Assembly: GCF_000426245.1 (NCBI RefSeq)
Contig: NZ_AUEZ01000028.1
Span: forward strand, 37,100-101,099
Length of the DNA: 64,000 bases
Direction of reading: 5' to 3'
From: Bradyrhizobium sp. Ai1a-2
GTDB lineage: Bacteria > Pseudomonadota > Alphaproteobacteria > Rhizobiales > Xanthobacteraceae
In this document: piece after piece, positions 26,591-34,972 of the stretch
Layout: each line of letters begins with the position of its first letter
Position numbering within the stretch: the first letter of the stretch is position 1
The notes under the pieces: generated by a model
What the model was told of the DNA's origin: nothing
Databases searched by the model: none
The model's input: only the letters and a program-made list of their open reading frames with translations
Program-made: the position numbers and the translations under genes

Positions 26591-27948
26591 GACAGCTCCG
26601 CGCCGAGCGAACGCATCATCGGAATGAAATCCGGGAAACTGGTGGCGATGAAGGCGGTGTCGTCGATCGTCACCGGCCGGTCGGCCGCGAGCCCCATCAC
26701 CAGCGCCGACATCGCGATACGGTGATCCATATGGGTGGCGACCACGCCGCCGCCGGGCACATGGCCCTTGCCTTCCACGATCAAATCGTCGCCCGAAACC
26801 TCGACCTTGACGCCGTTGACGCGCAGCATGTCGGCGGTGGCTTCGAGACGATCGGATTCCTTGACGCGCAATTCCTGCAGGCCGCGCATGATGGTGGTGC
26901 CTTCGGCGTAAGCGGCCGCCACCGCCAGCACCAGATATTCGTCGATCATCGACGGCGCACGTTCCGGCGGCACCTCGACCCCGCGCAATTTGGAGGCGCG
27001 CACGCGGAGCCGCGCCATCGGCTCGCCGCCATCCATGCGCAGCTCGTCTTCCTCGATGGAGGCGCCCATTTCTCGCAGCGTCGTGAACAGGCCGGTGCGC
27101 AGCGGATTGGTCATGACGTCAGGCAGCACGATATCGGAGCCGTCGACGATCAGCGCCGCCACGATCGGGAACGACGCGGAGGATGGATCGGCGGGAACGA
27201 CGACCTCGGCGCCGTGCAGTTCGCCCTGGCCGGTCAGCGCGATCCGGCGGCCGTGGCTGCCTTCCTTGATCGACGTGAGCTCGGCGCCAAAATGCTTCAG
27301 CATCAGCTCGGTGTGATCGCGGCTGGCTTCCTGCTCGATCACCGTGGTGACGCCGGGTGCCGCCAGCCCCGCCAGCAGCACGGCAGACTTGATCTGGGCC
27401 GAGGCGACGGGCGTCTTGTAGACGATCGGCACCGGGTTGCGGGCGCCATGCAGCGTCAGCGGCAGGCGGCCGCCCTCCCTCATTTCACCCGCCTTGGCGC
27501 CCATCAGTTCCAGCGGATCGAGGATCCGTCGCATCGGCCGCGAGCGCAGCGAGGCATCGCCGTCAAAGATCGCCGTGATCGGGCAGCCGGCGACCGCCCC
27601 CATCACGAGCCGGCAGCCGGTGCCGGAATTGCCGAAATCGAGCGGCCCGGCGGGCTCCGCGAAGCCCCCGACGCCGACACCCCGGACCGACCAGGCAAAC
27701 GGCCCGGTACGCTCGACCTCGGCACCCAGCGCCCGCATCGATTTGGCGGTATTGAGCACGTCTTCGCCCTCGAGCAACCCGGAAATCCGGCTTTGACCGA
27801 CCGCCAGCGCACCCAGGATCAGGGCGCGGTGGGAGATCGACTTGTCGCCGGGGACGCGGGCCTGGCCGCTCAGGGGACCGCTCGCGCGGGCCTCCAGGGG
27901 GGTCTTGGAGGGGGTTTTTTCAGGGTTCTGCTGGTCGGAATGGGCCAA
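26587..27948 (-). CDS. aroA: EPSP synthase (3-phosphoshikimate 1-carboxyvinyltransferase)
   Basis: Joins phosphoenolpyruvate to shikimate 3-phosphate in the route to chorismate. The 453-residue protein has RVPGDKSISHRALILGALA, LDFGNSGTGCRLVMG, PVASAQIKSAVLLAGL and the class II motif SRDHTE, so it belongs with the CP4-type group. At the position of CP4 Ala100 it has glycine (NSGTG). I place the start at TTG 27948, eight bases after GAGAGGA; GTG codons at 27954 and 27981 are alternatives. It precedes cmk and rpsA. Confidence 0.94.
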   Translation of the reverse strand: MAHSDQQNPEKTPSKTPLEARASGPLSGQARVPGDKSISHRALILGALAVGQSRISGLLEGEDVLNTAKSMRALGAEVERTGPFAWSVRGVGVGGFAEPAGPLDFGNSGTGCRLVMGAVAGCPITAIFDGDASLRSRPMRRILDPLELMGAKAGEMREGGRLPLTLHGARNPVPIVYKTPVASAQIKSAVLLAGLAAPGVTTVIEQEASRDHTELMLKHFGAELTSIKEGSHGRRIALTGQGELHGAEVVVPADPSSASFPIVAALIVDGSDIVLPDVMTNPLRTGLFTTLREMGASIEEDELRMDGGEPMARLRVRASKLRGVEVPPERAPSMIDEYLVLAVAAAYAEGTTIMRGLQELRVKESDRLEATADMLRVNGVKVEVSGDDLIVEGKGHVPGGGVVATHMDHRIAMSALVMGLAADRPVTIDDTAFIATSFPDFIPMMRSLGAELS

Positions 27949-28092
27949 GATCACGTCCTCTCGCGGCGCGGCAGGTAACACATCGGACCCCCGGCGTCAC
28001 CCGGGGACAAATGCGCGCAAACCGCTATTGACAGCGGCCCCTCAACTAGCCAAGTGAAGCACCGCTTTTCAGAAAATTCCTGGGATCACCAC

Positions 28093-28509
28093 GTGGCCAA
28101 GTCCGACCTCGGAACCAAACGCATTTGCCCGACCACGGGCAAGAAGTTCTATGATCTGAACAAGAACCCGGTCATCTCGCCCTACACCGGCGAGGTCGTG
28201 CCGATCGCCCCCGTGGCGCCGCCGCGCGCGACCCGAGGCGCCGGCGCCGCTGCGGCGGCCACCGCCGCCGCCGCCGATACGCCGGAGCCCGCGGAGGCCG
28301 AAGAAATGGTCTCGCTCGAGGAGGCCGATGCCGAGGAGAACACCGGCAAGGTCAAGGCAGTCGTTCCCGAATCCGAGGACGATATCGAGATCGACGAGAC
28401 CCTCGAAGACGATGACGACGATGATTCCACCTTCATCGCCGACGAAGAAGAGGGCGATGAGGACGTCACCGACATCATTGGCGACGTCGGAGGTGATGAA
28501 GAGACTTGA
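28093..28509 (+). CDS. FYDLN-type acidic protein (TIGR02300 family)
   Basis: A 138-residue protein with the family signature KSDLGTKRICPTTGKKFYDL at its start, an Ala-rich hinge and a very acidic C-terminus (EDDDDDDSTFIADEEEGDED). The family is of unknown function. Relatives usually have a zinc-knuckle-like N-terminus with CxxC pairs; here CPTTG and ISPYTG keep only the first cysteine. The GTG at 28093 is chosen because family members begin close to AKxxLGTKR; an in-frame GTG at 28054 would add 13 residues. Confidence 0.85.
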   Translation: MAKSDLGTKRICPTTGKKFYDLNKNPVISPYTGEVVPIAPVAPPRATRGAGAAAAATAAAADTPEPAEAEEMVSLEEADAEENTGKVKAVVPESEDDIEIDETLEDDDDDDSTFIADEEEGDEDVTDIIGDVGGDEET

Positions 28510-28573
28510 GATCGATCCAGAACTGTGTTCTGGGTCTTTCCCCGCGAGTCGGATGCGGCTCGCGATCCCTTAA

Positions 28574-28644
<71 letters not shown>

Positions 28645-28649
<5 letters not shown>

Positions 28650-28711
28650 CGCTTCGCCCTTCGGGCTACGCGTGGCGCAGCCGCGCGGAGCTTGAAGGGC
28701 GAAGCGTGGTG
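28645..28711. repeat. 18-base inverted repeat starting inside the tRNA 3' end
   Basis: CACCACGCTTCGCCCTTC (28645-28662) has an exact inverted copy at 28694-28711, 31 bases on. The first five bases of the left arm are the last bases of the tRNA gene. The sequence continues with partial echoes (CCCGGCGAAGCCC, CGGGCGAAGACGGGC) up to the GIY-YIG gene. Confidence 0.8.
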
Positions 28712-28781
28712 CCCGGCGAAGCCCAACGGGCGAAGACGGGCTGCCCAAAACTCAGCTGGTGCCATCTGCCGGTAGGCATTG

Positions 28782-29021
28782 ATGTGGTACGTCTACATCA
28801 TCCGCAGCATCAACTTTCCAGATCAGGAATACATTGGCGCCACTGCGGATTTGAAGCGGCGCTTTCCCGAGCACAATGCGGGCAAATCCGCGCACACCGC
28901 CAAATTCAAGCCTTGGCAGCTCGTCTGGTACTGCGCTTTCCCCGATAAGTACAAAGCCCTCGCCTTTGAGAAATATCTCAAATCCCACTCCGGCCGAGCC
29001 TTCGCCAAGAAGCGCCTCTAA
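28782..29021 (+). CDS. GIY-YIG nuclease-domain protein
   Basis: A 79-residue single-domain protein of the UPF0213/YhbQ type: the WYVYIIRS strand carries the GIY equivalent (VYI), and YIGATADLKRRFPEHNAG carries the YIG equivalent with the catalytic arginine (LKRR). ALAFEKYLKSHSGR supplies the conserved glutamate. Such small GIY-YIG genes are widespread in rhizobia and their biological role is unclear. ATG 28782 is preferred to the TTG just before it. The preceding inverted repeat and the tRNA suggest it belongs to a small genomic insert. Confidence 0.85.
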   Translation: MWYVYIIRSINFPDQEYIGATADLKRRFPEHNAGKSAHTAKFKPWQLVWYCAFPDKYKALAFEKYLKSHSGRAFAKKRL

Positions 29022-29034
29022 CCCTCCGCCCCCC

Positions 29035-29499
29035 TCACTCCCCCATCGCCGCATTCAGCCTGTCCCGCAGCGCGGCGATCTCGCTCTTCATCGCCGACAG
29101 TTCCGGGATCGAGCAGGCCGATGCCGCCAGGACCTGGTGCGGCACGGTCCTCGCCTGCTCCTTCAGCCCCTGGCCTTGCGGCGTGAGCGCGATCAGCACC
29201 TGCCGCTCGTCTTCCTTGCTGCGCGTGCGCTTGATGAGCTGCGCCGCCTCCAGCCGCTTGAGCAGCGGCGTCAGCGTGCCGGAATCGAGGAACAGCCGCT
29301 CGCCGATGTCCTTGAGCGGCACGCCATCCTTCTCCCACAGCACCAGCATCACCAGGTACTGCGGATAGGTCAGCCCGAGCCGGTCCAATAGCGGCTTGTA
29401 GACGCGGTTGAACGCGTGCGCGGCCGAATAGATCGCAAAGCAGATTTGATTGTCGAGCCGTAGCGGCTGGTCCGCGACCGCCAGCTGTTTCCTTGCCAT
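29035..29499 (-). CDS. ohrR: OhrR-type MarR repressor of peroxide response
   Basis: A 154-residue winged-helix MarR-family regulator. The sensing cysteine is Cys20 (LDNQICFAIYSA), the second is Cys129 (AASACSIPEL), matching the two-cysteine class typified by Xanthomonas OhrR. The recognition region is DIGERLFLDSGTLTPLLKRL and the wing RTRSKEDERQVLI. Organic hydroperoxides oxidise Cys20 and release the protein from DNA. It is divergent from ohr, its expected target, with a 155-base shared control region. Confidence 0.9.
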   Translation of the reverse strand: MARKQLAVADQPLRLDNQICFAIYSAAHAFNRVYKPLLDRLGLTYPQYLVMLVLWEKDGVPLKDIGERLFLDSGTLTPLLKRLEAAQLIKRTRSKEDERQVLIALTPQGQGLKEQARTVPHQVLAASACSIPELSAMKSEIAALRDRLNAAMGE

Positions 29500-29586
29500 T
29501 TCTCAGCCTCGTCAGAATCTCAGTTCATTGTGGTCCGGTGCGGCCGCACATTCAATTGAGAACAATTAAATGTGAGGCCATGCTTT

Positions 29587-29621
29587 TTATATTGTGCGCA
29601 ATCTAATTGTCTGCAATATAA
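29587..29621. promoter_or_regulatory. Candidate OhrR operator between ohrR and ohr
   Basis: TTATATTG (29587-29594) and CAATATAA (29614-29621) form a perfect inverted repeat in the AT-rich part of the gap; inside lie further AATTGT/ACAATT-like half-sites, and another AACAATTAAATG lies near 29562-29573. MarR/OhrR proteins bind such AT-rich palindromes. The placement, close to the ohr start, fits repression of ohr. Confidence 0.4.
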
Positions 29622-29654
29622 GCCGCGTTGAAACCGTTGATGAGGGAGACACCC

Positions 29655-30080
29655 ATGTCCGTAAACGTGCTCTACAAGACCAGCGCCAAGGCAACCGGCG
29701 GCCGCGACGGCCACGCCGCAACGATCGACGGCACGCTCGACGTCAAGCTCACCACCCCGAAAGAGCTCGGTGGTGGCGGCGGCGCCGGCAACAACCCCGA
29801 ACAACTTTTTGCGGCCGGCTATGCCGCCTGCTTCATCGGCGCGATGAAGTTCGTCGCCTCGCAGGGCGGCCCGAAAGTGCCTGCCGATGCTTCGGTCACC
29901 TCGACGGTCGGCATCGGACCGCGTTCCGAGGGCGGCTTCGGCCTCGATATCGCGCTCGATATCTCACTGCCCGGGCTCGCGCGCGCGGATGCCGAGGCGC
30001 TGGTGGAAAAGGCCCACCAGGTGTGCCCCTATTCCAACGCCACGCGCGGCAATGTCGATGTGCGCCTGAACGTGGTGTAA
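29655..30080 (+). CDS. ohr: Organic hydroperoxide resistance protein
   Basis: A 141-residue OsmC/Ohr-fold thiol peroxidase that reduces organic and fatty-acid hydroperoxides with lipoylated proteins as the electron source. Catalytic Cys59 is in FAAGYAACFIGAM and resolving Cys124 in HQVCPYSNATRGN; Arg17 and Glu50 complete the active site. ATG 29655 has GAGGGAGA before it and begins MSVNVLYKTSAKATGG, the family N-terminus. The divergent OhrR regulator identifies it as the inducible member of the OsmC/Ohr family. Confidence 0.95.
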   Translation: MSVNVLYKTSAKATGGRDGHAATIDGTLDVKLTTPKELGGGGGAGNNPEQLFAAGYAACFIGAMKFVASQGGPKVPADASVTSTVGIGPRSEGGFGLDIALDISLPGLARADAEALVEKAHQVCPYSNATRGNVDVRLNVV

Positions 30081-30083
30081 TCC

Positions 30084-30121
30084 GTACGGCGGAATAGCCC
30101 GCCGTACCTGGCGGGCTATTC
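30084..30121 (+). other. Two mutually exclusive hairpins after ohr
   Basis: GTACGGCGG (30084-30092) can pair with CCGCCGTAC (30099-30107), while GAATAGCCCGCC (30092-30103) can pair with GGCGGGCTATTC (30110-30121). The two stems share bases, so only one can form at a time. No T-run follows, so it may protect or end the ohr message by another route. The rest of the gap to 30237 shows nothing clear. Confidence 0.5.
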
Positions 30122-30237
30122 GCGTCGCGATCGGTGCTGCGGCATGCCCCCACGCGCGATAAGCCATTGCCGCGGCGTTCGAAGACCGCTAGCTCTGGTC
30201 AAACCCTCCATCTGTTTGACTTGAGCGAAGGTTTCCC

Positions 30238-31443
30238 ATGAGTTCAGAAGCGGTCGCAGGCGCGATGGCCGGCCTGCGCGTGATCGATCTGACGCGCGTG
30301 CTCGGCGGCCCCTATTGCACGCAGATCCTCGCCGACCACGGCGCCGACGTGATCAAGGTCGAGCCGCCCGCCGGCGACGAAGTCCGCGACTGGGGCCCTC
30401 CGTTCCATGAAGAAGACGCGGCCTATTTCGTCGGCATCAACCGCAACAAGCGCTCGATCGGGCTCGACCTCGCCTCTGAAGGCGGTCGGGCCGTGCTCAT
30501 GAAGCTGCTCGAAGGCGCCGACGTGCTGATCGAGAATTTCAAGCCGGGCACGCTCGACAAATGGGGCATCGGCAACGATGTGCTGCGCGCGAAATTCCCG
30601 CGGCTGGTGCATTGCCGGATCTCCGGCTTCGGCGCCGACGGCCCGCGCGGTGGCAATCCCGGCTATGATGCGATCATCCAGGCGATGACCGGCATGATCG
30701 CCGCCACCGGCTCGCCGGAGAGCGGCCCGATGCGGATCGGCGTGCCGCTGGTCGACATCACCACCGGACTCTATGCGGCGATCGGCATCCTGATGGCGCT
30801 GTCGGAGCGGCAGCGCTCCGGCCTCGGCCAGTTCCTCGAGACCACGCTGTACGAGACCGGCCTTGCGATCATGCATCCGCACACGGCCAACTACTTCATG
30901 CACGGCAAGCCGCCGAGCCTGACCGGCAACGAGCATCCGAATCTCGTGCCGTATGCGATCTTCCCGACCAAGACCGACAACATCTTCATCGGCGTCGGCA
31001 ATGACGGCACCTTCCGCAAATTGTGCAAGGAGATCGGCAAGCCCGAGCTCGGCACCGATCCGCGCTTTGCCCGTAACAAGGACCGCATCGCCAACCGCGA
31101 CGCGCTGCGCGCGGAGCTCGCCGCGGTGTTCAGCCAGTACGAGGCCGAGCCGCTGTGCAACCGCCTGCTCGCCGCCGGCCTGCCGGCCGGCCCAGTGCAG
31201 AAGATCGACCAGGCGCTAACCAACCCGCACACGATCTACCGTGGCGATATCATCGAGAAGGATTGGTACAAGGGCGTCGCCTCGCCGGTCCGGCTCGAAC
31301 GCACCAAACCCAGTCTGCGCCGCACTCCGCCGAAGTTCAGCCAGCACGCCACCGAAGTGCTCGGCGAGTTCGGCTACTCGCAGGCGGAAGTCGAGGCGCT
31401 GGTCGCCAAGGGCGTGGTCTGCGGGCCCGAGCGGAAACGCTGA
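30238..31443 (+). CDS. Class III (CaiB/BaiF) CoA-transferase
   Basis: A 401-residue family III CoA-transferase. It has the N-terminal GLRVIDLTRVLGGPYCTQIL, DVIKVEPPAGDEVR for CoA contacts, NRNKRSIGLDL, and VPLVDITTGLYAAIG, whose aspartate is the residue that forms the acyl-aspartyl intermediate. The acyl acceptor cannot be told from sequence; formyl-CoA transferase-like and succinyl-CoA:dicarboxylate enzymes look alike. It stands alone, with no catabolic partner beside it. Its start at ATG 30238 gives a normal-length protein. Confidence 0.9.
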   Translation: MSSEAVAGAMAGLRVIDLTRVLGGPYCTQILADHGADVIKVEPPAGDEVRDWGPPFHEEDAAYFVGINRNKRSIGLDLASEGGRAVLMKLLEGADVLIENFKPGTLDKWGIGNDVLRAKFPRLVHCRISGFGADGPRGGNPGYDAIIQAMTGMIAATGSPESGPMRIGVPLVDITTGLYAAIGILMALSERQRSGLGQFLETTLYETGLAIMHPHTANYFMHGKPPSLTGNEHPNLVPYAIFPTKTDNIFIGVGNDGTFRKLCKEIGKPELGTDPRFARNKDRIANRDALRAELAAVFSQYEAEPLCNRLLAAGLPAGPVQKIDQALTNPHTIYRGDIIEKDWYKGVASPVRLERTKPSLRRTPPKFSQHATEVLGEFGYSQAEVEALVAKGVVCGPERKR

Positions 31444-31633
31444 TCCGAGCTGCGGCAACGGGTCGCCTCGGTGACGGGCCCCCGGCATTCGGGGCGCCGC
31501 CACCGGCGCCGTTGGCCGTTTCTACCTTTCGCAGGCTTCCCCGGTGCCATGATCTTCGCTTATAGGTCATTTGCACGTCATTCCGCGCTGCTAGCGCAAC
31601 CGACGGACATGGCGGCTTAACGGGAGGGGTTTG

Positions 31634-32953
31634 ATGGCTTTTCGACAGTTCGGCGCTGCAGCAGCAATCGCGGTCGCACTGGCATTCGGCGCTTCGCCGG
31701 CATTTGCGGTGACCGAGATCCAGTGGTGGCACGCCATGACAGGCGGCAACAACGATGTCGTGGTCAAGCTCGCCAATGACTTCAACGCGTCGCAGAGCGA
31801 GTACAAGGTCGTTCCGACCTACAAGGGCGGCTATGCTGATACGATGAACGCCGGTATCGCCGCGTTCCGCGCCGGCAACGCGCCCCACATCATGCAGGTC
31901 TTCGAGGTCGGCACCGCCACCATGATGGCGGCAACCGGCGCGATCAAGCCGGTCTACAAATTGATGCAGGAAGCCGGCGAGAAATTCGATCCCAACAGCT
32001 ATCTGCCCGCGATCACCGGCTACTACTCGACCTCGAAAGGCGAGATGCTGTCCTTTCCCTTCAACTCGTCGTCGACCGTAATGTGGGTCAATCTCGACGC
32101 CTTGAAGAAGGCTGATATTGCAGAGATCCCGAAGACCTGGCCGGACGTGTTCGATGCGGCGAAAAAACTGAAGGCCGCGGGCTACACCAATTGCGGCTTC
32201 TCCAACGCCTGGGCCACCTGGGTCAATCTCGAGCAGCTCTCGGCCTGGCACAACGTGCCGCTGGCCAGCAAGGCCAACGGGCTCGACGGTTTTGACACCG
32301 TGCTGCAGTTCAACGGACCGCTGCAGGTCAAGCATCTGGAAAATCTGGTCGAGCTGCAGAAGGACAAGACTTACGACTATTCCGGCCGCACCAACGCCGG
32401 CGAGGGCCGTTTCACCTCGGGTGAATGCCCGATCTTCCTGACCTCGTCGGCCTTCTTCGGCAATGTGAAGTCGCAGGCCAAGTTCAACTGGACCAACGCG
32501 CCAATGCCCTACTACTCCGACGCCAAGGGCGCGCCGCAGAATTCGATCATCGGCGGCGCCTCACTGTGGGTGATGGGCGGCAAGAAGCCCGAGGAATACA
32601 AGGGCGTCGCCAAGTTCCTGGCTTTCCTTTCGGACACCGACCGCCAGATCGAGATCCACAAGGCCTCCGGCTATCTTCCGATCACCAAGGCGGCCTACGA
32701 GAAGGCGAAGGCGGAGGGCTTCTACAAGGACCAGCCCTATCTGGAGACCCCGCTGAAGGAGCTCACCAACAAGGAGCCGACCGAGAATTCACGCGGCCTG
32801 CGCCTCGGCAACATGGTCCAGCTTCGCGACATCTGGGCCGAAGAGATCGAGCAGGCGCTGGCCGGCAAGAAGACCGCCAAGCAGGCGCTCGATGCCGCCG
32901 TCGAGCGCGGCAACCAGATGCTCAGGCAGTTTGAAAAAACCGCTGTGCGTTGA
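31634..32953 (+). CDS. ugpB: Sugar-phosphate ABC transporter periplasmic binding protein
   Basis: A 439-residue family 1 solute-binding protein. Residues 1-25 are a Sec signal peptide (AAAAIAVALAFGASPAFA). VTEIQWWHAMTGGNNDVV and FEVGTATMMAATGAI are characteristic of UgpB, the receptor for sn-glycerol 3-phosphate and glycerophosphodiesters. ATG 31634 follows GGGAGGGG. The importer genes ugpA, ugpE and ugpC follow in order, although a repeat separates this gene from ugpA. The ligand is inferred from similarity. Confidence 0.92.
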   Translation: MAFRQFGAAAAIAVALAFGASPAFAVTEIQWWHAMTGGNNDVVVKLANDFNASQSEYKVVPTYKGGYADTMNAGIAAFRAGNAPHIMQVFEVGTATMMAATGAIKPVYKLMQEAGEKFDPNSYLPAITGYYSTSKGEMLSFPFNSSSTVMWVNLDALKKADIAEIPKTWPDVFDAAKKLKAAGYTNCGFSNAWATWVNLEQLSAWHNVPLASKANGLDGFDTVLQFNGPLQVKHLENLVELQKDKTYDYSGRTNAGEGRFTSGECPIFLTSSAFFGNVKSQAKFNWTNAPMPYYSDAKGAPQNSIIGGASLWVMGGKKPEEYKGVAKFLAFLSDTDRQIEIHKASGYLPITKAAYEKAKAEGFYKDQPYLETPLKELTNKEPTENSRGLRLGNMVQLRDIWAEEIEQALAGKKTAKQALDAAVERGNQMLRQFEKTAVR

Positions 32954-32977
32954 ACTCTGGCGTCACACTCACACCAC

Positions 32978-33064
32978 GTAGCCCGGATGGAGCGAAGCGT
33001 AATCCGGGAGATCTTCGCCGCGGATCGACTGCCCCGGATTACGCTTGCGCTCCATCCGGGCTAC
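32978..33064. repeat. Palindromic intergenic repeat, type A copy 3
   Basis: About 87 bases with GTAGCCCGGATGGAGCG at one end and CGCTCCATCCGGGCTAC at the other. It lies between ugpB and ugpA. Such a stem could stabilise the ugpB message and keep binding-protein levels above those of the permeases, as REP elements do in enterobacteria. Confidence 0.85.
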
Positions 33065-33131
33065 AATCACGACTATCGTGCGCTGAGGATCAGGCGGGCC
33101 GCATGATGCGACCCGCTTCGCTTGGGGTGTC

Positions 33132-34013
33132 ATGCAGAAGCAGTCGGTTTTCCAGTCGAAGCTGTTGCCTTACGCGCTGGTCGCGCCGCAACTCGCGATC
33201 GTCCTGATCTTCTTCTACTGGCCGGCAGCGCAGGCGGTTGTGCAGTCCTTCCTGCTCCAGGATGCGTTCGGGCTCTCGACCAGTTTCGTCTGGTTTGAGA
33301 ACTACCAGGACATCCTCAGCCAGCCGGACTATTGGGCGGCGGTGGTCAGGACCTTCGTGTTCTCCTTCGCCATCGCGTTCTCGTCGCTGTCATCGGCACT
33401 GCTGCTGGCTGTCATGGCCGACAAGCCGCTGCGCGGCGGCACGCTGTATCGCACGCTCCTGATCTGGCCCTATGCTGTCGCCCCTCCGGTGGTCGGCGTG
33501 CTCTGGGTGTTCATGCTGCACCCTTCGCTCGGCATCCTGGCGCGCGGACTGCGCGGCATGGGCATCGACTGGAATCCGCTGCTCGATGGCAACCAGGCCG
33601 CGCTCCTGATCATTCTCGCCGCCGCCTGGAAGCAGATTTCCTACAACTTCCTGTTCTTCCTGGCAGGCCTGCAAAGCATCCCGAAAAGCGTGTTCGAGGC
33701 CGCCGCCATCGACGGGGCGCGCCCGATGCGGCGGTTCTGGACGGTGACCTTCCCGCTGCTGTCGCCGACCATCTTCTTCCTCCTCGTCATCAACATCGTC
33801 TATGCCTTCTTTGACACGTTCGGCATTATCGACACGATGACGCGCGGCGGACCGGCGAAGGCCACCGAGACGATGGTGTACAAGGTCTATGTCGACGGCC
33901 TGCTCGGCGGCAACCTCGGCGGCTCCGCGGCGCAATCGGTGATCCTGATGATCATCGTCGTCGGCCTCACGGCGATCCAGTTCCGCTTCGTCGAGCGCAA
34001 GGTGACCTACTGA
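33132..34013 (+). CDS. ugpA: Glycerol-3-phosphate-type ABC permease UgpA
   Basis: A 293-residue MalF-type inner-membrane permease with six predicted membrane segments (first ALVAPQLAIVLIFFYWPAA). The cytoplasmic loop that docks the ATPase carries the EAA motif EAAAIDGARPMRRFWTVTFP. It forms the channel with UgpE. Its TGA and the ugpE ATG share bases (TGATG), so the permeases are co-translated. Confidence 0.94.
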   Translation: MQKQSVFQSKLLPYALVAPQLAIVLIFFYWPAAQAVVQSFLLQDAFGLSTSFVWFENYQDILSQPDYWAAVVRTFVFSFAIAFSSLSSALLLAVMADKPLRGGTLYRTLLIWPYAVAPPVVGVLWVFMLHPSLGILARGLRGMGIDWNPLLDGNQAALLIILAAAWKQISYNFLFFLAGLQSIPKSVFEAAAIDGARPMRRFWTVTFPLLSPTIFFLLVINIVYAFFDTFGIIDTMTRGGPAKATETMVYKVYVDGLLGGNLGGSAAQSVILMIIVVGLTAIQFRFVERKVTY

Positions 34014-34861
34014 TGGTCGAGGAGGAAGGCATCCAGCGCTACGTCGCGCATGCGATCCTGTGGATCGGCATCGCGATTGTCGCGTTTCCGGTCTATCTCG
34101 CCATCGTCGCGTCCACCCAGGAAAATGCTGTCATCGCCAACGGCCAGATGTCGCTGTTGCCGGGCGGACACTTCCTGCAAACCTACTACCAGACCATCTT
34201 CGTCGGCACGAGCGGATCGACCCGGGAGCCGGTCGGCACGATGCTGCTCAACTCTCTGGTGATGGCGCTCTTGATCGCTTTCGGCAAGATCGCGATCTCG
34301 ATCATCTCGGCCTATGCGATCGTCTATTTCCGCTTTCCGTTCCGGATGGCGATGTTCTGGATGATCTTCATCACGCTGATGCTGCCGGTCGAGGTGCGGA
34401 TCTATCCGACCTACAAGATCGTCGCCGACCTGCGTCTGCTCGACAGCTATGCCGGCCTCGCGCTGCCGCTGATCGCGTCCGCCACGGCGACACTATTGTT
34501 CCGCCAGTTCTTCATGACCGTACCCGAGGAGTTGCTCGAGGCATCGCGCATCGACGGCGCCGGGCCTCTAAGGTTCTTCTGGGATACCCTGCTGCCGTTG
34601 TCGCGCACCAACATGGCGGCGCTGTTCGTCATCCTCTTCATCCTCGGCTGGAATCAATATCTCTGGCCGCTATTGATCACCACGCGCGACGACATGCAGA
34701 CGATCCAGATCGGCATCCGCAAGATGATCACCACCACCGATGCATTGACCGAATGGCCCGTGGTGATGGCGACCGCCGTGCTCGCCATGCTGCCGCCGGT
34801 GCTCGTGGTCGTGGTGATGCAGAAGCTGTTCGTGCGCGGACTGGTGGAGACGGAAAAGTGA
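34013..34861 (+). CDS. ugpE: Glycerol-3-phosphate-type ABC permease UgpE
   Basis: A 282-residue MalG-type permease with six predicted membrane spans and the EAA loop EASRIDGAGPLRFFWDTLLP. The final periplasmic/cytoplasmic region ends LFVRGLVETEK, as usual for UgpE. It is coupled to ugpA and followed by a repeat and then the ATPase gene. Confidence 0.94.
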   Translation: MVEEEGIQRYVAHAILWIGIAIVAFPVYLAIVASTQENAVIANGQMSLLPGGHFLQTYYQTIFVGTSGSTREPVGTMLLNSLVMALLIAFGKIAISIISAYAIVYFRFPFRMAMFWMIFITLMLPVEVRIYPTYKIVADLRLLDSYAGLALPLIASATATLLFRQFFMTVPEELLEASRIDGAGPLRFFWDTLLPLSRTNMAALFVILFILGWNQYLWPLLITTRDDMQTIQIGIRKMITTTDALTEWPVVMATAVLAMLPPVLVVVVMQKLFVRGLVETEK

Positions 34862-34863
34862 AT

Positions 34864-34960
34864 ATGGCGAATAGCGAATGGAGAGTAGCGAGTGGTGGAC
34901 CGTGCAGGCTCCGCTCTCTTCCCTTCCCTATTCGCCATTCGCTACTCGCCATTCGCGCGG
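34864..34960. repeat. GCGAAT-type palindromic repeat between ugpE and ugpC
   Basis: Begins three bases after the ugpE stop. GGCGAATAG (34866-34874) pairs with CTATTCGCC (34928-34936), and the flanks are built of reiterated GCGAATnGCGA / TCGCnATTCGC units. It pushes ugpC 111 bases from ugpE within the operon. Confidence 0.75.
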
Positions 34961-34972
34961 GCGGAGCTCGAC

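Noticed and set aside
26722..27978. 418-codon plus-strand frame opposite aroA
   Set aside because: Antisense shadow; low-complexity His/Arg/Asp composition and no domain.
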